From Halomonas binhaiensis (lineage in GTDB: Bacteria; Pseudomonadota; Gammaproteobacteria; Pseudomonadales; Halomonadaceae): DNA of 64,000 nucleotides. The notes below the pieces were generated by a model. It was not told where the DNA came from. It was given only the letters and a program-made list of their open reading frames with translations, and ran no database searches. The position numbers and the translations under genes were made by a program. This document shows positions 1 through 8,918 of this stretch, in pieces (the stretch's first letter is position 1; each line of letters begins with the position of its first letter). The stretch covers positions 3,348,001 through 3,412,000 of the forward strand of contig NZ_CP038437.2 in NCBI RefSeq assembly GCF_008329985.2. Direction: 5' to 3'.

Positions 1-16
1 AAAGGACCTCCCTGTC

Positions 17-907
17 ATGACCTCATCGACGCTCCCGACGGTGGTCTCCACTCCCGACCTTGCGCTGCACTGGCGCCGGGCCACCGAAGAACCGGCCTGG
101 CTACGGCGTGTGCTGGTCACTATCGCCCTGGTCTTTCTTTCTCTGTTCCTGGTGCTGCCGCTTGTCATGGTGCTCTACAGCGCCTTCAGTCAGGGCCTGA
201 ATGCCTGGCAGGCTGCCATCACCGAGCCCGATGCCCTGGCAGCCATCCGCCTGACCTTGCTGGTGGTGGCTATCGCCGTGCCTGCCAACCTGATCTTCGG
301 CGTGGCCACAGCCTGGGCCGTGGCCAAGTTCGAATTTCGCGGCAAGTCGGTACTGATCTCGCTGATCGACATGCCATTCGCCATTTCTCCCGTCGTGGTC
401 GGTTTGATCTTCGTGGTGATGTTCGGCTCCCAGGGCTGGCTGGGCCCATGGTTGTCGGAACATGACCTCAAGATCCTGTATGCCGTCCCTGGCATCGTGA
501 TCGTCATCATCTTCGGCACCTTGCCCTTTGTCGCCCGCGAGTTGATTCCACTGATGCAGCAGCAAGGCAAGGAAGAAGAGGAAGCTTCGCTGACTCTGGG
601 GGCCAGCGGCTGGAAGACCTTCTGGCATGTCACCCTGCCCAACATCAAATGGGGGCTGATCTACGGCGTGATTCTGTGCAATGCCCGCGCCATGGGCGAG
701 TTCGGTGCCGTGGCGGTGGTCTCGGGTCGCATTCGTGGCGAAACCAACACCCTGCCGCTGCATATCGAGGTGCTCTACAACGAGTACCAGTTCACCGCCG
801 CCTTCGCCGTATCGTCACTGCTTACCGCTCTGGCCCTGGCCACCATCGTCATCAAGAGCCTGGTCGAATGGCACGATGAACGCCGCCAGCGCCTTGCCAA
901 TCTTTGA
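17..907 (+). CDS. cysW: Sulfate/thiosulfate ABC transporter permease CysW
   Basis: This 296-residue inner-membrane permease would form the channel for sulfate or thiosulfate import together with CysT and the ATPase CysA. The sequence shows several hydrophobic segments (the first at about residues 30-55) and a typical permease EAA loop, seen as LTLGASGWKTFWHVTLPNI near residues 193-211, which docks onto the ATPase. Length fits the CysW family. cysA follows 51 bases downstream on the same strand, so this is the end of a cysTWA operon whose first genes lie to the left of the window. The ATG at 17 has a GGACCTCC-like sequence before it, but the upstream context is cut off. CysT is a paralogue of similar size; the position directly before cysA favours CysW. 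Confidence 0.92.
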   Translation: MTSSTLPTVVSTPDLALHWRRATEEPAWLRRVLVTIALVFLSLFLVLPLVMVLYSAFSQGLNAWQAAITEPDALAAIRLTLLVVAIAVPANLIFGVATAWAVAKFEFRGKSVLISLIDMPFAISPVVVGLIFVVMFGSQGWLGPWLSEHDLKILYAVPGIVIVIIFGTLPFVARELIPLMQQQGKEEEEASLTLGASGWKTFWHVTLPNIKWGLIYGVILCNARAMGEFGAVAVVSGRIRGETNTLPLHIEVLYNEYQFTAAFAVSSLLTALALATIVIKSLVEWHDERRQRLANL

Positions 908-958
908 TGGTCCCAGTTCATAGGGCCCACTTCAGACAACGCATTTTTGGAAACCGTC

Positions 959-2038
959 ATGAGCATCGAGATCGATCACGTCAACAAGCATTTCCACGAC
1001 TTCATTGCCGTCGATAACGTCAGCCTCACCCTGCGCGAAGGAGAACTGACCGCCCTGCTTGGACCTTCAGGTTCCGGCAAGACCACACTGTTACGTGTCA
1101 TTGCCGGGCTCGAACGACCGGATACCGGAAGAATCCGCTTCCATGGCGAAGATACTACCGACCTGCATGTCAGCGAGCGTGGCGTCGGCTTCGTCTTTCA
1201 GCACTATGCCCTGTTCAAGCACATGACCGTATTCCAGAACGTGGCTTACGGACTCACCGTCAGGCCGCGCCGCACTCGCCCGGACAAGGCCAGCATCAAA
1301 CGCAAGGTCATGGAACTGCTGGAACTGGTGCAACTTGACTGGACCGCCCATCGCTATCCGCATCAGCTTTCCGGCGGCCAGCGCCAGCGCATTGCACTGG
1401 CTCGGGCGCTGGCGGTGGAACCCAGGGTGCTGCTGCTCGACGAACCCTTCGGCGCGCTGGATGCCAAGGTGCGCGCCGAACTGCGCCGCTGGCTGCGGCG
1501 TCTGCATGATGAAATCCATGTGACCAGCGTCTTCGTCACCCATGATCAGGAAGAGGCCCTGGAAGTCTCGGACCGGGTCGTGGTGATGAACAAGGGGCGC
1601 GTGGAACAGGAAGGCTCGCCCGAAGAGGTCTACGACCACCCGGCCAACCCTTTCGTCTATCAGTTCCTGGGCAACGTCAATCTGTTCCATGCGCGAGTGC
1701 ATGACGGCATGGCACGCATCGGCGACGTCACGCTACCCACACCGGAATTCCAGAACTATCGCAACGAACAAGGCCAGGCTTATGTCCGCCCTTACGATAT
1801 CGAGGTGTTCGCTGATCATCACCCCAACGATGCCTTGCATGCCAAGATCGAACTGGTTTCTGTCGTCGGTCCCACCGTGCGACTTGAACTGCGCACCGAC
1901 AACAGCGAAGCCCTGGTGCATGCCGAATTACCCAAGCAACACTTCCGCAGCCTGGGGCTGAACCAGGGAGGCGATGCCTGGATACGCCCAACGCATAGCC
2001 GGGTGTTTCTTCCAGATGCGCGAGTGGCCAATGGTTAG
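959..2038 (+). CDS. cysA: Sulfate/thiosulfate ABC transporter ATP-binding protein CysA
   Basis: The 359-residue ATPase energises sulfate or thiosulfate import. Visible motifs in order are Walker A (GPSGSGKTT, about residues 35-43), Q-loop (FVFQHYALF), ABC signature ([15 protein letters not shown]), Walker B ([12 protein letters not shown]) and the switch histidine (VTHDQEEA). The last 120 residues would be the regulatory TOBE-like domain usual in CysA. A TTG four codons upstream at 947 stays in frame, but the ATG at 959 gives the standard MSIEI start and is preferred. The gene ends 12 bases before the convergent SnoaL-like gene. Substrate is inferred from family and from the cysW neighbour. 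Confidence 0.93.
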   Translation: MSIEIDHVNKHFHDFIAVDNVSLTLREGELTALLGPSGSGKTTLLRVIAGLERPDTGRIRFHGEDTTDLHVSERGVGFVFQHYALFKHMTVFQNVAYGLTVRPRRTRPDKASIKRKVMELLELVQLDWTAHRYPHQLSGGQRQRIALARALAVEPRVLLLDEPFGALDAKVRAELRRWLRRLHDEIHVTSVFVTHDQEEALEVSDRVVVMNKGRVEQEGSPEEVYDHPANPFVYQFLGNVNLFHARVHDGMARIGDVTLPTPEFQNYRNEQGQAYVRPYDIEVFADHHPNDALHAKIELVSVVGPTVRLELRTDNSEALVHAELPKQHFRSLGLNQGGDAWIRPTHSRVFLPDARVANG

Positions 2039-2052
2039 GGACATCGTTCGGT

Positions 2053-2604
2053 TCATTTCCTGCCCTGGGACGAACCTCCATGCAGGGCTGCATTTCCCCA
2101 GCTCTGCAGGGCATTCTGCTTGATGCTCGATATCTTCCATTCGCCCTGTATGTCACGCAGCAGGAATTCATAGTTGCCGCATGAGTGAAAGAAGTTCTCT
2201 TCTGATATTGCCGGCACCTGAGACTGAGTGTGAGCCTGGGACTGATTTTGGGTCTGAGCCTGATTTTGGGTATGAGCCTGACTTTGGGCCTGAGAAAGCT
2301 CAAAGCGCAGGATCAGGTAATTGCAGCGTGCACTGACGACGCCTTCATCCGCCTTCTGGCGAATCAGCAGGTTGGAAAAACTATGCTGCTTGGTCAGGCC
2401 ATCGACCGCATTCTGCCGCCGTTTGACGAAGTCCTGAGCGCTCATGGTCGAAGGCGGCTCCCGCCCCGAGGATGCGTAATCGATGCTGACCTGAGGAGCC
2501 AGACACTCAACCATGGATGCCCAATCCCGCTGGTCGAAAGCCAGGAAAAAACGGCAAAGGACATCGTGGACCTGCAGGAAGAGCTTTGGATCGGGAGACT
2601 TCAT
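2053..2604 (-). CDS. SnoaL/NTF2-like protein with a Q-rich repeat insert
   Basis: A 183-residue protein beginning MKSPDPKLFLQVHDVLC. The early pattern (a helix, then DQRDWASMVECLAPQVSIDY) is that of the SnoaL-like/NTF2-like cone fold, a family used by isomerases, dehydratases and ring-hydroxylating dioxygenase beta subunits; no catalytic role can be assigned. Its ATG overlaps the stop of the upstream LysR gene by four bases (ATGA), so the two are translationally coupled. A longer reading frame into the LysR gene exists but the overlap start is better. Residues about 105-130 are an imperfect Q/T/H/N repeat (SQAHTQNQAQTQNQSQAHTQ) encoded by short tandem DNA repeats at 2220-2297; this sits between strands and looks like a recent expansion. 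Confidence 0.7.
   Translation of the reverse strand: MKSPDPKLFLQVHDVLCRFFLAFDQRDWASMVECLAPQVSIDYASSGREPPSTMSAQDFVKRRQNAVDGLTKQHSFSNLLIRQKADEGVVSARCNYLILRFELSQAQSQAHTQNQAQTQNQSQAHTQSQVPAISEENFFHSCGNYEFLLRDIQGEWKISSIKQNALQSWGNAALHGGSSQGRK
2222..2297. repeat. Imperfect tandem repeat inside the SnoaL-like gene
   Basis: Repeated units of the kind TGAGCCTGATTTTGGGT (plus strand) occur at least four times with small changes. The unit is in frame and encodes the Q-rich segment of the reverse-strand protein. Confidence 0.8.
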
Positions 2605-3482
2605 GTTTTCTCCTGCTGAAACAACTGAACAAACGTCTGGAATGCCGGGATCTCGTAGCCGCTGCGCCATATGAGGTGAGTGCTCGCCGAACCCAGCGTC
2701 AATGTCGCCAGGCCAGTGGGGACACGGCCCAGGTCCAGCACACTGCGAGGCAGCAAGGTGACACATGAACCTGCCGCGACAGCCGCAATCATCGCGTGAT
2801 AGGAACCCAGTTCCTGGATGTTCCATCCACTCCCCGCGGTGATGCCCAGCCACTCCTCCGCCATGGCCCTGTAGGTGCAGCCCGACTTGAACGCGGCCAA
2901 TGAACGGGTGCCTATCTGGGCTGGCGTGGTTACCTCGGCATCACTGGCAGGCAGGAGCAACAACAGCGCTTCGCTCCACATCGGAACACTCTGCAACCCC
3001 ATTTCGGCCAGGGCGGATTCACCCTGTAGCGCAGCAGGAAGTGCTACGAATGCGCAGTCCAGTTGCCCATTGCGGACCTGATCCAGCAGTTGCGCTGACG
3101 GCCCCGTGCTGACCTCGAGCCGGGTTGCTGGATGGGCTCGGTTGTATGCCGCCAGCGGTTCAGGCAACCGGCTGGCCGCGGTACTTTCCATGCTGCCGAT
3201 GCGTAAGGTTCCCCCACTGCTGCCGCCCACGGCTTGCCGTGCCTCATCCGCCAGGGCAAGCATGCGCTGCGCATAGGCAAGAAAACGCTGCCCTGCCGTA
3301 GACAGCGTGATGCGCTTGCCGATGCGAATGAAGAGCTCGACTCCCAGCTCTGCTTCCAACTGCTGTATGCGCGTCGTCACGTTGGAGGGGGCTCGCCCCA
3401 GCCGGGTGGCCGCTCGGGTGATGCTCAGCTCAGCAGCCACCACCTCAAAGATCTTCAGAGTTTCCAGGTCCATGGTCTTCAC
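2601..3482 (-). CDS. LysR-family transcriptional regulator
   Basis: A 293-residue regulator with an N-terminal winged helix-turn-helix (LKIFEVVAAELSITRAATRL, residues about 8-27, then NVTTRIQQLEAELGVELF) and a C-terminal periplasmic-binding-like effector domain starting near residue 90 (GTLRIGSMESTAASRLPEPL). Two starts are possible, MKTMDLETL at 3482 and MDLETL at 3473; the second is the more usual LysR opening. The gene is divergent from the nitronate monooxygenase gene and co-transcribed with the SnoaL-like gene, so these two are its likeliest targets. The effector is unknown. Confidence 0.9.
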   Translation of the reverse strand: MKTMDLETLKIFEVVAAELSITRAATRLGRAPSNVTTRIQQLEAELGVELFIRIGKRITLSTAGQRFLAYAQRMLALADEARQAVGGSSGGTLRIGSMESTAASRLPEPLAAYNRAHPATRLEVSTGPSAQLLDQVRNGQLDCAFVALPAALQGESALAEMGLQSVPMWSEALLLLLPASDAEVTTPAQIGTRSLAAFKSGCTYRAMAEEWLGITAGSGWNIQELGSYHAMIAAVAAGSCVTLLPRSVLDLGRVPTGLATLTLGSASTHLIWRSGYEIPAFQTFVQLFQQEKT

Positions 3483-3535
3483 ACACGAGGTTCACATTCG
3501 ACATTCACAAATGAGGAATAATTTGTACATTATAT

Positions 3536-3548
3536 TCTCAATATGAGA
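3536..3548. promoter_or_regulatory. Candidate LysR operator palindrome
   Basis: TCTCA-ATA-TGAGA is a perfect 5-bp inverted repeat with a 3-bp spacer, and fits the T-N11-A form of LysR sites. It lies in the divergent intergenic region between the LysR gene and the nitronate monooxygenase gene. Binding is an inference. Confidence 0.45.
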
Positions 3549-3598
3549 TCAATAGATACCTGTCGTTCTTGATACGCCATTTCAGAGGAGGCACAGAC

Positions 3599-4660
3599 AT
3601 GAGCACTGCTAGCCCGCTTGTCGCCCGGTTGGACATCCATCCCATCATTCAGGCACCGATGGCTGGCGTAGCCACCCCTGAACTGGCGGCCGCCGTCTCG
3701 AATGCCGGAGGGTTGGGCTCCTTGGGTATCGGGGCGAGCAGCGTGTCCCAGGCGCGGGAGATGATCGAACGGACACGTGCGCTGACTGCACGCCCTTTTA
3801 ACGTCAACGTCTTCTGCCACCAGCCCGCCGTGAGAGACGCGGCACAGGAAGCCGCCTGGCTCGCGCACCTGGCACCTCTCTTTGACGCATGCGGCGCGGA
3901 CGTCCCCACTTCGCTGGACGAAATCTACCAGAGCTTCATCGAGGATGATGAAGCATTCGAAATGCTCCTCGAAACCCGGCCTACGGTGGTCAGCTTCCAC
4001 TTCGGCCTACCGTCGAAGGAGCGGATACGTGCGCTACAGGACGCCGGTATCTACACACTCGCAACGGCCACCCGTCTCCAGGAGGCAAGGCAGATTCAGG
4101 AACAGGGCATCGATGCGATTGTGGCCCAGGGTATCGAAGCAGGCGGACATCGCGGCATCTTCGATCCCGATGCTGCGGATGAACAACTGAGTACGTCCGT
4201 ACTCGTTCGCCAGTTGGTCAAGGAAACCGATCTACCGGTCATCGCTGCCGGCGGCATCATGGATGGCCAGGGAATCCGCTCAGCCCTGGCGCTGGGGGCC
4301 GCGGCGGCTCAGCTCGGCACGGCCTTTATCCTGTGCCCTGAATCGGCGGCAAATGAGGGCTATCGCGCTAACCTCAAGAGCCCGCGTGCAGGCGAGACGC
4401 GCTTGACCTCGGCGCTGTCTGGACGACCAGCGCGCGGTATTCTCAATCGCTTCATTCGTCATGCAGATTCAGCAACCGGAACCAGACCTGCAGCCTATCC
4501 CGTGGCCTACGACGCAGCCAAGCAGCTCAACGCAGCAGCCGCCAAGCTAGGCAACCATGACTTCGCCGCGCACTGGGCAGGCCAAGGCGCAACGATGGCA
4601 CGCGAGCTTCCCGCAGCCGAACTGATGCGCCAGTTGGTGCGGGAATGGCAAGAGACATGA
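3599..4660 (+). CDS. Nitronate monooxygenase (2-nitropropane dioxygenase family)
   Basis: A 353-residue FMN-dependent TIM-barrel enzyme that would oxidise alkyl nitronates such as propionate-3-nitronate. Family signatures are visible: [20 protein letters not shown] near the N terminus, [10 protein letters not shown] (residues about 37-46), [10 protein letters not shown] (about 180-189, with the conserved histidine), and [19 protein letters not shown] followed by AAQLGTAFI for phosphate binding of FMN. The ATG at 3599 follows AGAGGAGG; an in-frame TTG at 3569 lies upstream of that Shine-Dalgarno and is rejected. The gene is divergent from a LysR regulator, the usual arrangement for an inducible detoxification enzyme. 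Confidence 0.9.
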   Translation: MSTASPLVARLDIHPIIQAPMAGVATPELAAAVSNAGGLGSLGIGASSVSQAREMIERTRALTARPFNVNVFCHQPAVRDAAQEAAWLAHLAPLFDACGADVPTSLDEIYQSFIEDDEAFEMLLETRPTVVSFHFGLPSKERIRALQDAGIYTLATATRLQEARQIQEQGIDAIVAQGIEAGGHRGIFDPDAADEQLSTSVLVRQLVKETDLPVIAAGGIMDGQGIRSALALGAAAAQLGTAFILCPESAANEGYRANLKSPRAGETRLTSALSGRPARGILNRFIRHADSATGTRPAAYPVAYDAAKQLNAAAAKLGNHDFAAHWAGQGATMARELPAAELMRQLVREWQET

Positions 4661-4685
4661 AGCCAGATATCCCCAGCCTCACGAC

Positions 4686-5123
4686 TCATTCCCGCGAGCC
4701 CCGCTTGCAAAGCGGGTCGTCTTCGATACGTCCTTCTTCAAAACGGCTCGCGCCATCACGGTCACGTTCATATTGCGTCATGTGATCAAATGGCGGCAGC
4801 CAGGACTCGCGACGGACGCTCCAGCTTTCGTAGGTGGGTACCAGTTGGTCCGGAGTATCCAGGGCCCCCAGGTGCACTTCAATTTCGTCTGCGCTGCGGG
4901 CAAACACGGACGAGCCACAGCGCGGACAGAAGAACCGACCGGCGTATTCGCGAGTTTCCCCTTCGATCGTCACCGCATCCTGAGGGAACACGGCAGACGC
5001 GTAAAAAAGTGCTCCGTGATGCTTGCGGCAATCGAGGCAATGGCAAAGGCCAACCCGATAAGGGTCTCCTGATGCCACCATGCGCACATTGCCGCAAAGG
5101 CAACCACCTGTGAATCGGTCCAT
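4686..5123 (-). CDS. GFA/CENP-V-like zinc-binding protein
   Basis: A 145-residue protein of the glutathione-dependent formaldehyde-activating (GFA) / CENP-V domain family. Zinc-ligand cysteines are visible as GGCLCGNVR (residues about 6-14), LCHCLDCRKHHG (about 27-38) and FFCPRCGSSVF (about 71-81). Members are often annotated as GFA enzymes but most have no shown activity. The start at 5123 follows a strong TAGGAGG; a longer in-frame opening to 5219 runs past that site and into pgpA and is rejected. It is convergent with the nitronate monooxygenase gene. Function beyond zinc binding is not established. Confidence 0.85.
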   Translation of the reverse strand: MDRFTGGCLCGNVRMVASGDPYRVGLCHCLDCRKHHGALFYASAVFPQDAVTIEGETREYAGRFFCPRCGSSVFARSADEIEVHLGALDTPDQLVPTYESWSVRRESWLPPFDHMTQYERDRDGASRFEEGRIEDDPLCKRGSRE

Positions 5124-5197
5124 GCTGCGCCTCCTATCACATGAGCCCCTGGCCTCTTCTCGTGTGATCCCGGTCCTTTCATCCGAGCCCCAGGCCT

Positions 5198-5695
5198 TCA
5201 CGCACGAAAAGTACGCCATAGCTTGAGGGCAATACCGATCACCAGGGCGGCATAAATCGCGGCCACCACATCATCCGCCACGATGCCCACGCCGCCATAC
5301 AGGGATTCCACCTGGGCCACGGGTGGCAGCTTGAGAATATCGAACAGGCGAAACAGTCCGTATCCCGCAATCAGCAAAGGCACGCGGCGTACCTGAGGAT
5401 ACGCCAGCACGGCCAGCGGCATGGCGACCCACTCATCAGCCACGATAGGCGGCATATCGCCCCCGCCCAGCCAGAGCGAGCCCCAATGGCACAGCGGTAT
5501 TGCCAACACGATCAGGATAGCTGCCACTGTCCAGCGCTTCACAGGAGGATAACGCAGCAACCACCAGGCCAATGGAATGCCCAGCAAGGAGCCGAACGTT
5601 CCCGGTGCCCAGGGGGAAAGTCCCAGGCCAAGCCCTGACGCCAACCACAGCAGAGCATCTTGCATCGGTATCATCCCTATCCATTCGAAAGACAC
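5198..5695 (-). CDS. pgpA: Phosphatidylglycerophosphatase A
   Basis: A 165-residue membrane protein that would dephosphorylate phosphatidylglycerol phosphate to phosphatidylglycerol. PgpA signatures are clear: GLGLSPWAPGTFGSLLGIPL (residues about 22-41), VADEWVAMPLAV (about 85-96), FRLFDILKLPPV (about 115-126) and GGVGIVADDVVAAIYA near the C terminus, where the acidic residues bind the metal. Four hydrophobic segments are seen. ATG codons at 5674 and 5665 are alternative starts; the Shine-Dalgarno is weak for all of them. The usual partners thiL and nusB are not next to it here. Confidence 0.88.
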   Translation of the reverse strand: MSFEWIGMIPMQDALLWLASGLGLGLSPWAPGTFGSLLGIPLAWWLLRYPPVKRWTVAAILIVLAIPLCHWGSLWLGGGDMPPIVADEWVAMPLAVLAYPQVRRVPLLIAGYGLFRLFDILKLPPVAQVESLYGGVGIVADDVVAAIYAALVIGIALKLWRTFRA

Positions 5696-6060
5696 GCATT
5701 ATCACATCCCTCGGGCATGCAAGACGATATATCGCCTCATCAACTGTTGGTATGGGGAGGACAGTAGATATGGGGAGGACAGTAGATATGGAGAGCGGCA
5801 GTTAAAATGGAAAGTGACAGTTAAAATGAAAAGTCACTGTTGGCAAAGAGAGTGAACGGTATACTCTCACATGCACGACTGTTACATGCTTTGACGGTTA
5901 TATACACGGAAAGCGAACAACATGTATGAGATCTCGTACATGTGATTAAGACTTCGCTTACAAAAATAGCTATCAACCCCGCTGTGTTGAACAGCCTGCT
6001 TACTGTAAGGTGCACATCAGCTGAGAGTTGGGTGATATTGGCGCAGAGGAAGACGACATC
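5696..6060. other. Gene-free region upstream of vgrG
   Basis: 365 bases with no convincing gene. The left part carries the 18-19-bp tandem array at 5752-5844; the right part is A+T-rich and is where a vgrG promoter would lie, but no clear sigma-70 boxes stand out. Confidence 0.6.
5752..5844. repeat. Five-unit imperfect tandem repeat, 18-19 bp
   Basis: Units begin at 5752, 5770, 5788, 5807 and 5826. The first two are identical (ATGGGGAGGACAGTAGAT); the next three drift (ATGGAGAGCGGCAGTTAAA, ATGGAAAGTGACAGTTAAA, ATGAAAAGTCACTGTTGGC). The order of decay suggests an older array with a recent duplication at its left end. Confidence 0.85.
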
Positions 6061-8889
6061 ATGTTCACGGATGATTCCAGTGATCTGCTGGCCCGCATTC
6101 TGTCGGGACCGCTGTCACAAAACGAGCGTTTGCTGACACTGCAGTTAGGTGGCACGGACATGATCCCCCACCGGCTGGTCGGCGAAGAGCGTGTCTCGCG
6201 CCCCTTCACCTATACCCTGGATGTCATCTCCCAGCGCGGCGATATCGAACTCAAGAGCCTGATTGCCCAATCGGCGCAATTGACCATACGCCAGGCCGAC
6301 GGCCACTATCGCCCATTGCACGGCCTGGTAGAATCGGCTGCCCTGCTCGGGGAAGATGGCGGCGTCTATTATTATCAACTTGTGCTGGTACCGTGGCTGG
6401 CCATGCTCAACCTGGGGCGTGACAGCCGCATCTTCCAGGACAAGACGGTTGTCGAGATTCTCGACGCCGTGTTCGAACAGCACGAGACAGCCCAGGGCCG
6501 TTGGCGTTTCGACCTGCGCCGCGAATACCCATCCCGCAGCTTTTGTGTCCAGTATCGCGAGAGCGATGCCCATTTCGTCAGCCGGCTGGTGGAACAAGAA
6601 GGCCTGTTCTATTACTGGGAACACGCTGATTCGGAAGACGATTTCAACGGCCATCGTCTGGTCATTACCGATGATGTGGCGACCTGTACACCAGTGGCAC
6701 CGCAAACCATCCGTTTCCACCGCCAGGCAGCGACCGAACACGAAGACGCCATCACCCAGTGGAGTGGCCAGCGCCGCCAGCAGGCCAAGCGCGTCAGCCT
6801 CGCCACCTTCGATTACAAGCAGCCGCGACTGGAAAAACGCACCGGCCTGGAGACCATCCGCGATCAGGGCAACCTGCCGGATATCGAGGTCTACGATTAC
6901 CCCGGCGAGTACTACTATCACGACTACCCACGCGGCGAGCGCCTGACCGTCAACCGCATGGAAGCGCTGGAATCCCGCGCCAAGCGTTTCCACGGCGCCG
7001 GGGGGACTCGGCAACTGGCCGTTGGCCAGTGGTTCGAGCTCAGCCAGCACGCGCGCCATGCCCACGGTGATACAAGCGAACGTCAGTTCCTGGTGCTTGG
7101 CCTGAGCGTGCATGCCGAAAATGCCCTGCCCGTCTCGACCCACCTGCGCACCTTGCCAGGCAGCCTGCAGGAACCGCTGGCAAAGGCACGCAAGGCTCAT
7201 GGGCTCGAAGACGACAGCCAGCATCGCGACGACTATCAGCAAGCCGGTACCGGCCATTACCTGGTCGACTTCGAAGCCCAGCGCCTCAGTCAGCCTTACC
7301 GTTCCACCCTCGATCATCCCCGCCCGGAGGTGACCGGGCCGCAGACCGCCATCGTGGTCGGGCCGGAGGACGAGGAAATTCACACCGATCACCTCAACCG
7401 GGTGAAGGTGCAGTTCCACTGGGACCGCCAGGGCCAGCGCAACGACCATTCCAGCTGCTGGCTGCGTGTTTCCCAACCCAATGCCGATGCTGGCTGGGGC
7501 GGCGTGTTCGTGCCGCGAATCGGTCAGGAGATGATCGTTTCCTTCATTGAAAGCGATCCTGACCGGCCCATGATTACCGGCCGGGTATACAACGGTGACC
7601 AGACCCCGGAATGGCACAGCAACGGCATTCTGTCCGGGTTCAAGACCAAGACCTATCGCGGTGGCAAGTACAACGAACTGGTGTTCGACGATGCCACCGA
7701 CCAGGAGCGGATACGCCTCAATTCCGAGCATGACAAGAGCCAGCTCAACCTCGGCTACCTGATACACCAGAACGGCAATTCGCGTGGCGCTTTCCGTGGC
7801 ACCGGCTTCGAGCTGCGCTCCGACGCCTACGGCGCCATTCGTGCCGACAAGGGCCTGCTGTTGACCAGTTGGGGGCAGATCGATGCGGGAGGCGAACAGC
7901 TCGACCTCACGCCTGCCACCGAGCAACTGCACAGCGCCCATCGCCTCGCCGACAGCCTGAGCGACAGCGCCACACAGCACAACGCCGAAGCCCTGGATGC
8001 CCGCGACAATCTCAAGCAGGCCGGTGACGATAGCCAGAGCCGCCATGCACCGCACGGCGCAGAGGCTGCCACCAACGCAGATCAGTCCACCGCTCAAGGG
8101 GCCAGCCAGGCAGGACGCGGCGAAGCCTCCCGCCTTGAAGCGCCCTGGCTGCACCTGAGCTCGCCTGCCGGCATTGCCCTGAGCACCCCCTCTTCCACCC
8201 ATCTGGCACAAGGCAAGTCGCTCAGCGTATCCAGTGGAGAAGACATCAACCTGGCCACCGGCAAGAGTCTGATCGGTGCCCTGGGCGACAAGCTCTCGCT
8301 GTTCGTGCAACGTGCTGGCATCAAGCTGTTCGCCGCCAAGGGCAAGGTGGACGTTCAGGCCCAGAGCGATGAAATGGCCCTGACCGCCGAAAAGGACCTC
8401 AAGGTCACTTCCACCGAACACAGCGTCAACCTTGCTGCTGCCGAGGAAGTGCTGCTGGTCTGTGGCGGTGCCTATGTACGCATCAAGGGCGGCAACATCG
8501 ACCTCCACGCCCCCGGCAAGATCGATGTCAAAGGTGTTTTGCAACGCCTGGGCGGCCCGACCAGCATGAGTTATGCGTTGGAAGGCCTGCCCAACAGCAC
8601 ACCTTCCAGCCTGGACCTGGAGCATGTGTACGCCAACGGCGAACCGGTATCAGGGGCAGCATATCGCGCCACATTGCCCGATGGCTCCGTGTTAACAGGT
8701 GTCCTGGACGAGCTAGGCAAGGCCTCGTTGGCCGGTGTGTCCCCAGGCGGAGTCGAAGTCGAGTACTTTCAGGACCCAGACGACATTGAACAAAGGCCCC
8801 AGGAATGGGCACAGAATCGGGCAACGCCACCAGACCTCTCCGCCTTGGCAAGTGGTAGCAAGCGCAATAACGATGAAGCGGCCAGCTAA
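6061..8889 (+). CDS. vgrG: Type VI secretion spike protein VgrG with C-terminal extension
   Basis: A 942-residue trimeric spike protein that would carry effectors on the tip of the type VI secretion tube. The gp27-like half covers about residues 1-380 (with RDSRIFQDKTVVEILDAVFE and SRLVEQEGLFYYWEH), the gp5 OB fold about 430-520 (FVPRIGQEMIVSFIESDPDR, then RPMITGRVYN), and the beta-helix/DUF2345 region about 690-845. A further tail of about 95 residues (YANGEPVSGAAYRATLPDGS) looks like a transthyretin-like extension, which in VgrG proteins often binds a specific effector. The ATG at 6061 follows AGAGGAAGA; a TTG at 6028 is rejected. The rhs gene begins 29 bases after the stop, so Rhs is its likely cargo. 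No other type VI gene is in the window. Confidence 0.93.
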   Translation: MFTDDSSDLLARILSGPLSQNERLLTLQLGGTDMIPHRLVGEERVSRPFTYTLDVISQRGDIELKSLIAQSAQLTIRQADGHYRPLHGLVESAALLGEDGGVYYYQLVLVPWLAMLNLGRDSRIFQDKTVVEILDAVFEQHETAQGRWRFDLRREYPSRSFCVQYRESDAHFVSRLVEQEGLFYYWEHADSEDDFNGHRLVITDDVATCTPVAPQTIRFHRQAATEHEDAITQWSGQRRQQAKRVSLATFDYKQPRLEKRTGLETIRDQGNLPDIEVYDYPGEYYYHDYPRGERLTVNRMEALESRAKRFHGAGGTRQLAVGQWFELSQHARHAHGDTSERQFLVLGLSVHAENALPVSTHLRTLPGSLQEPLAKARKAHGLEDDSQHRDDYQQAGTGHYLVDFEAQRLSQPYRSTLDHPRPEVTGPQTAIVVGPEDEEIHTDHLNRVKVQFHWDRQGQRNDHSSCWLRVSQPNADAGWGGVFVPRIGQEMIVSFIESDPDRPMITGRVYNGDQTPEWHSNGILSGFKTKTYRGGKYNELVFDDATDQERIRLNSEHDKSQLNLGYLIHQNGNSRGAFRGTGFELRSDAYGAIRADKGLLLTSWGQIDAGGEQLDLTPATEQLHSAHRLADSLSDSATQHNAEALDARDNLKQAGDDSQSRHAPHGAEAATNADQSTAQGASQAGRGEASRLEAPWLHLSSPAGIALSTPSSTHLAQGKSLSVSSGEDINLATGKSLIGALGDKLSLFVQRAGIKLFAAKGKVDVQAQSDEMALTAEKDLKVTSTEHSVNLAAAEEVLLVCGGAYVRIKGGNIDLHAPGKIDVKGVLQRLGGPTSMSYALEGLPNSTPSSLDLEHVYANGEPVSGAAYRATLPDGSVLTGVLDELGKASLAGVSPGGVEVEYFQDPDDIEQRPQEWAQNRATPPDLSALASGSKRNNDEAAS

Positions 8890-8918
8890 GTCCGGTATAG
8901 AACGACAGGGAATTCACC

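Noticed and set aside
6145..8625. An 826-codon reverse-strand frame inside vgrG
   Set aside because: Shadow of the vgrG coding sequence; the plus-strand frame shows all VgrG domains.
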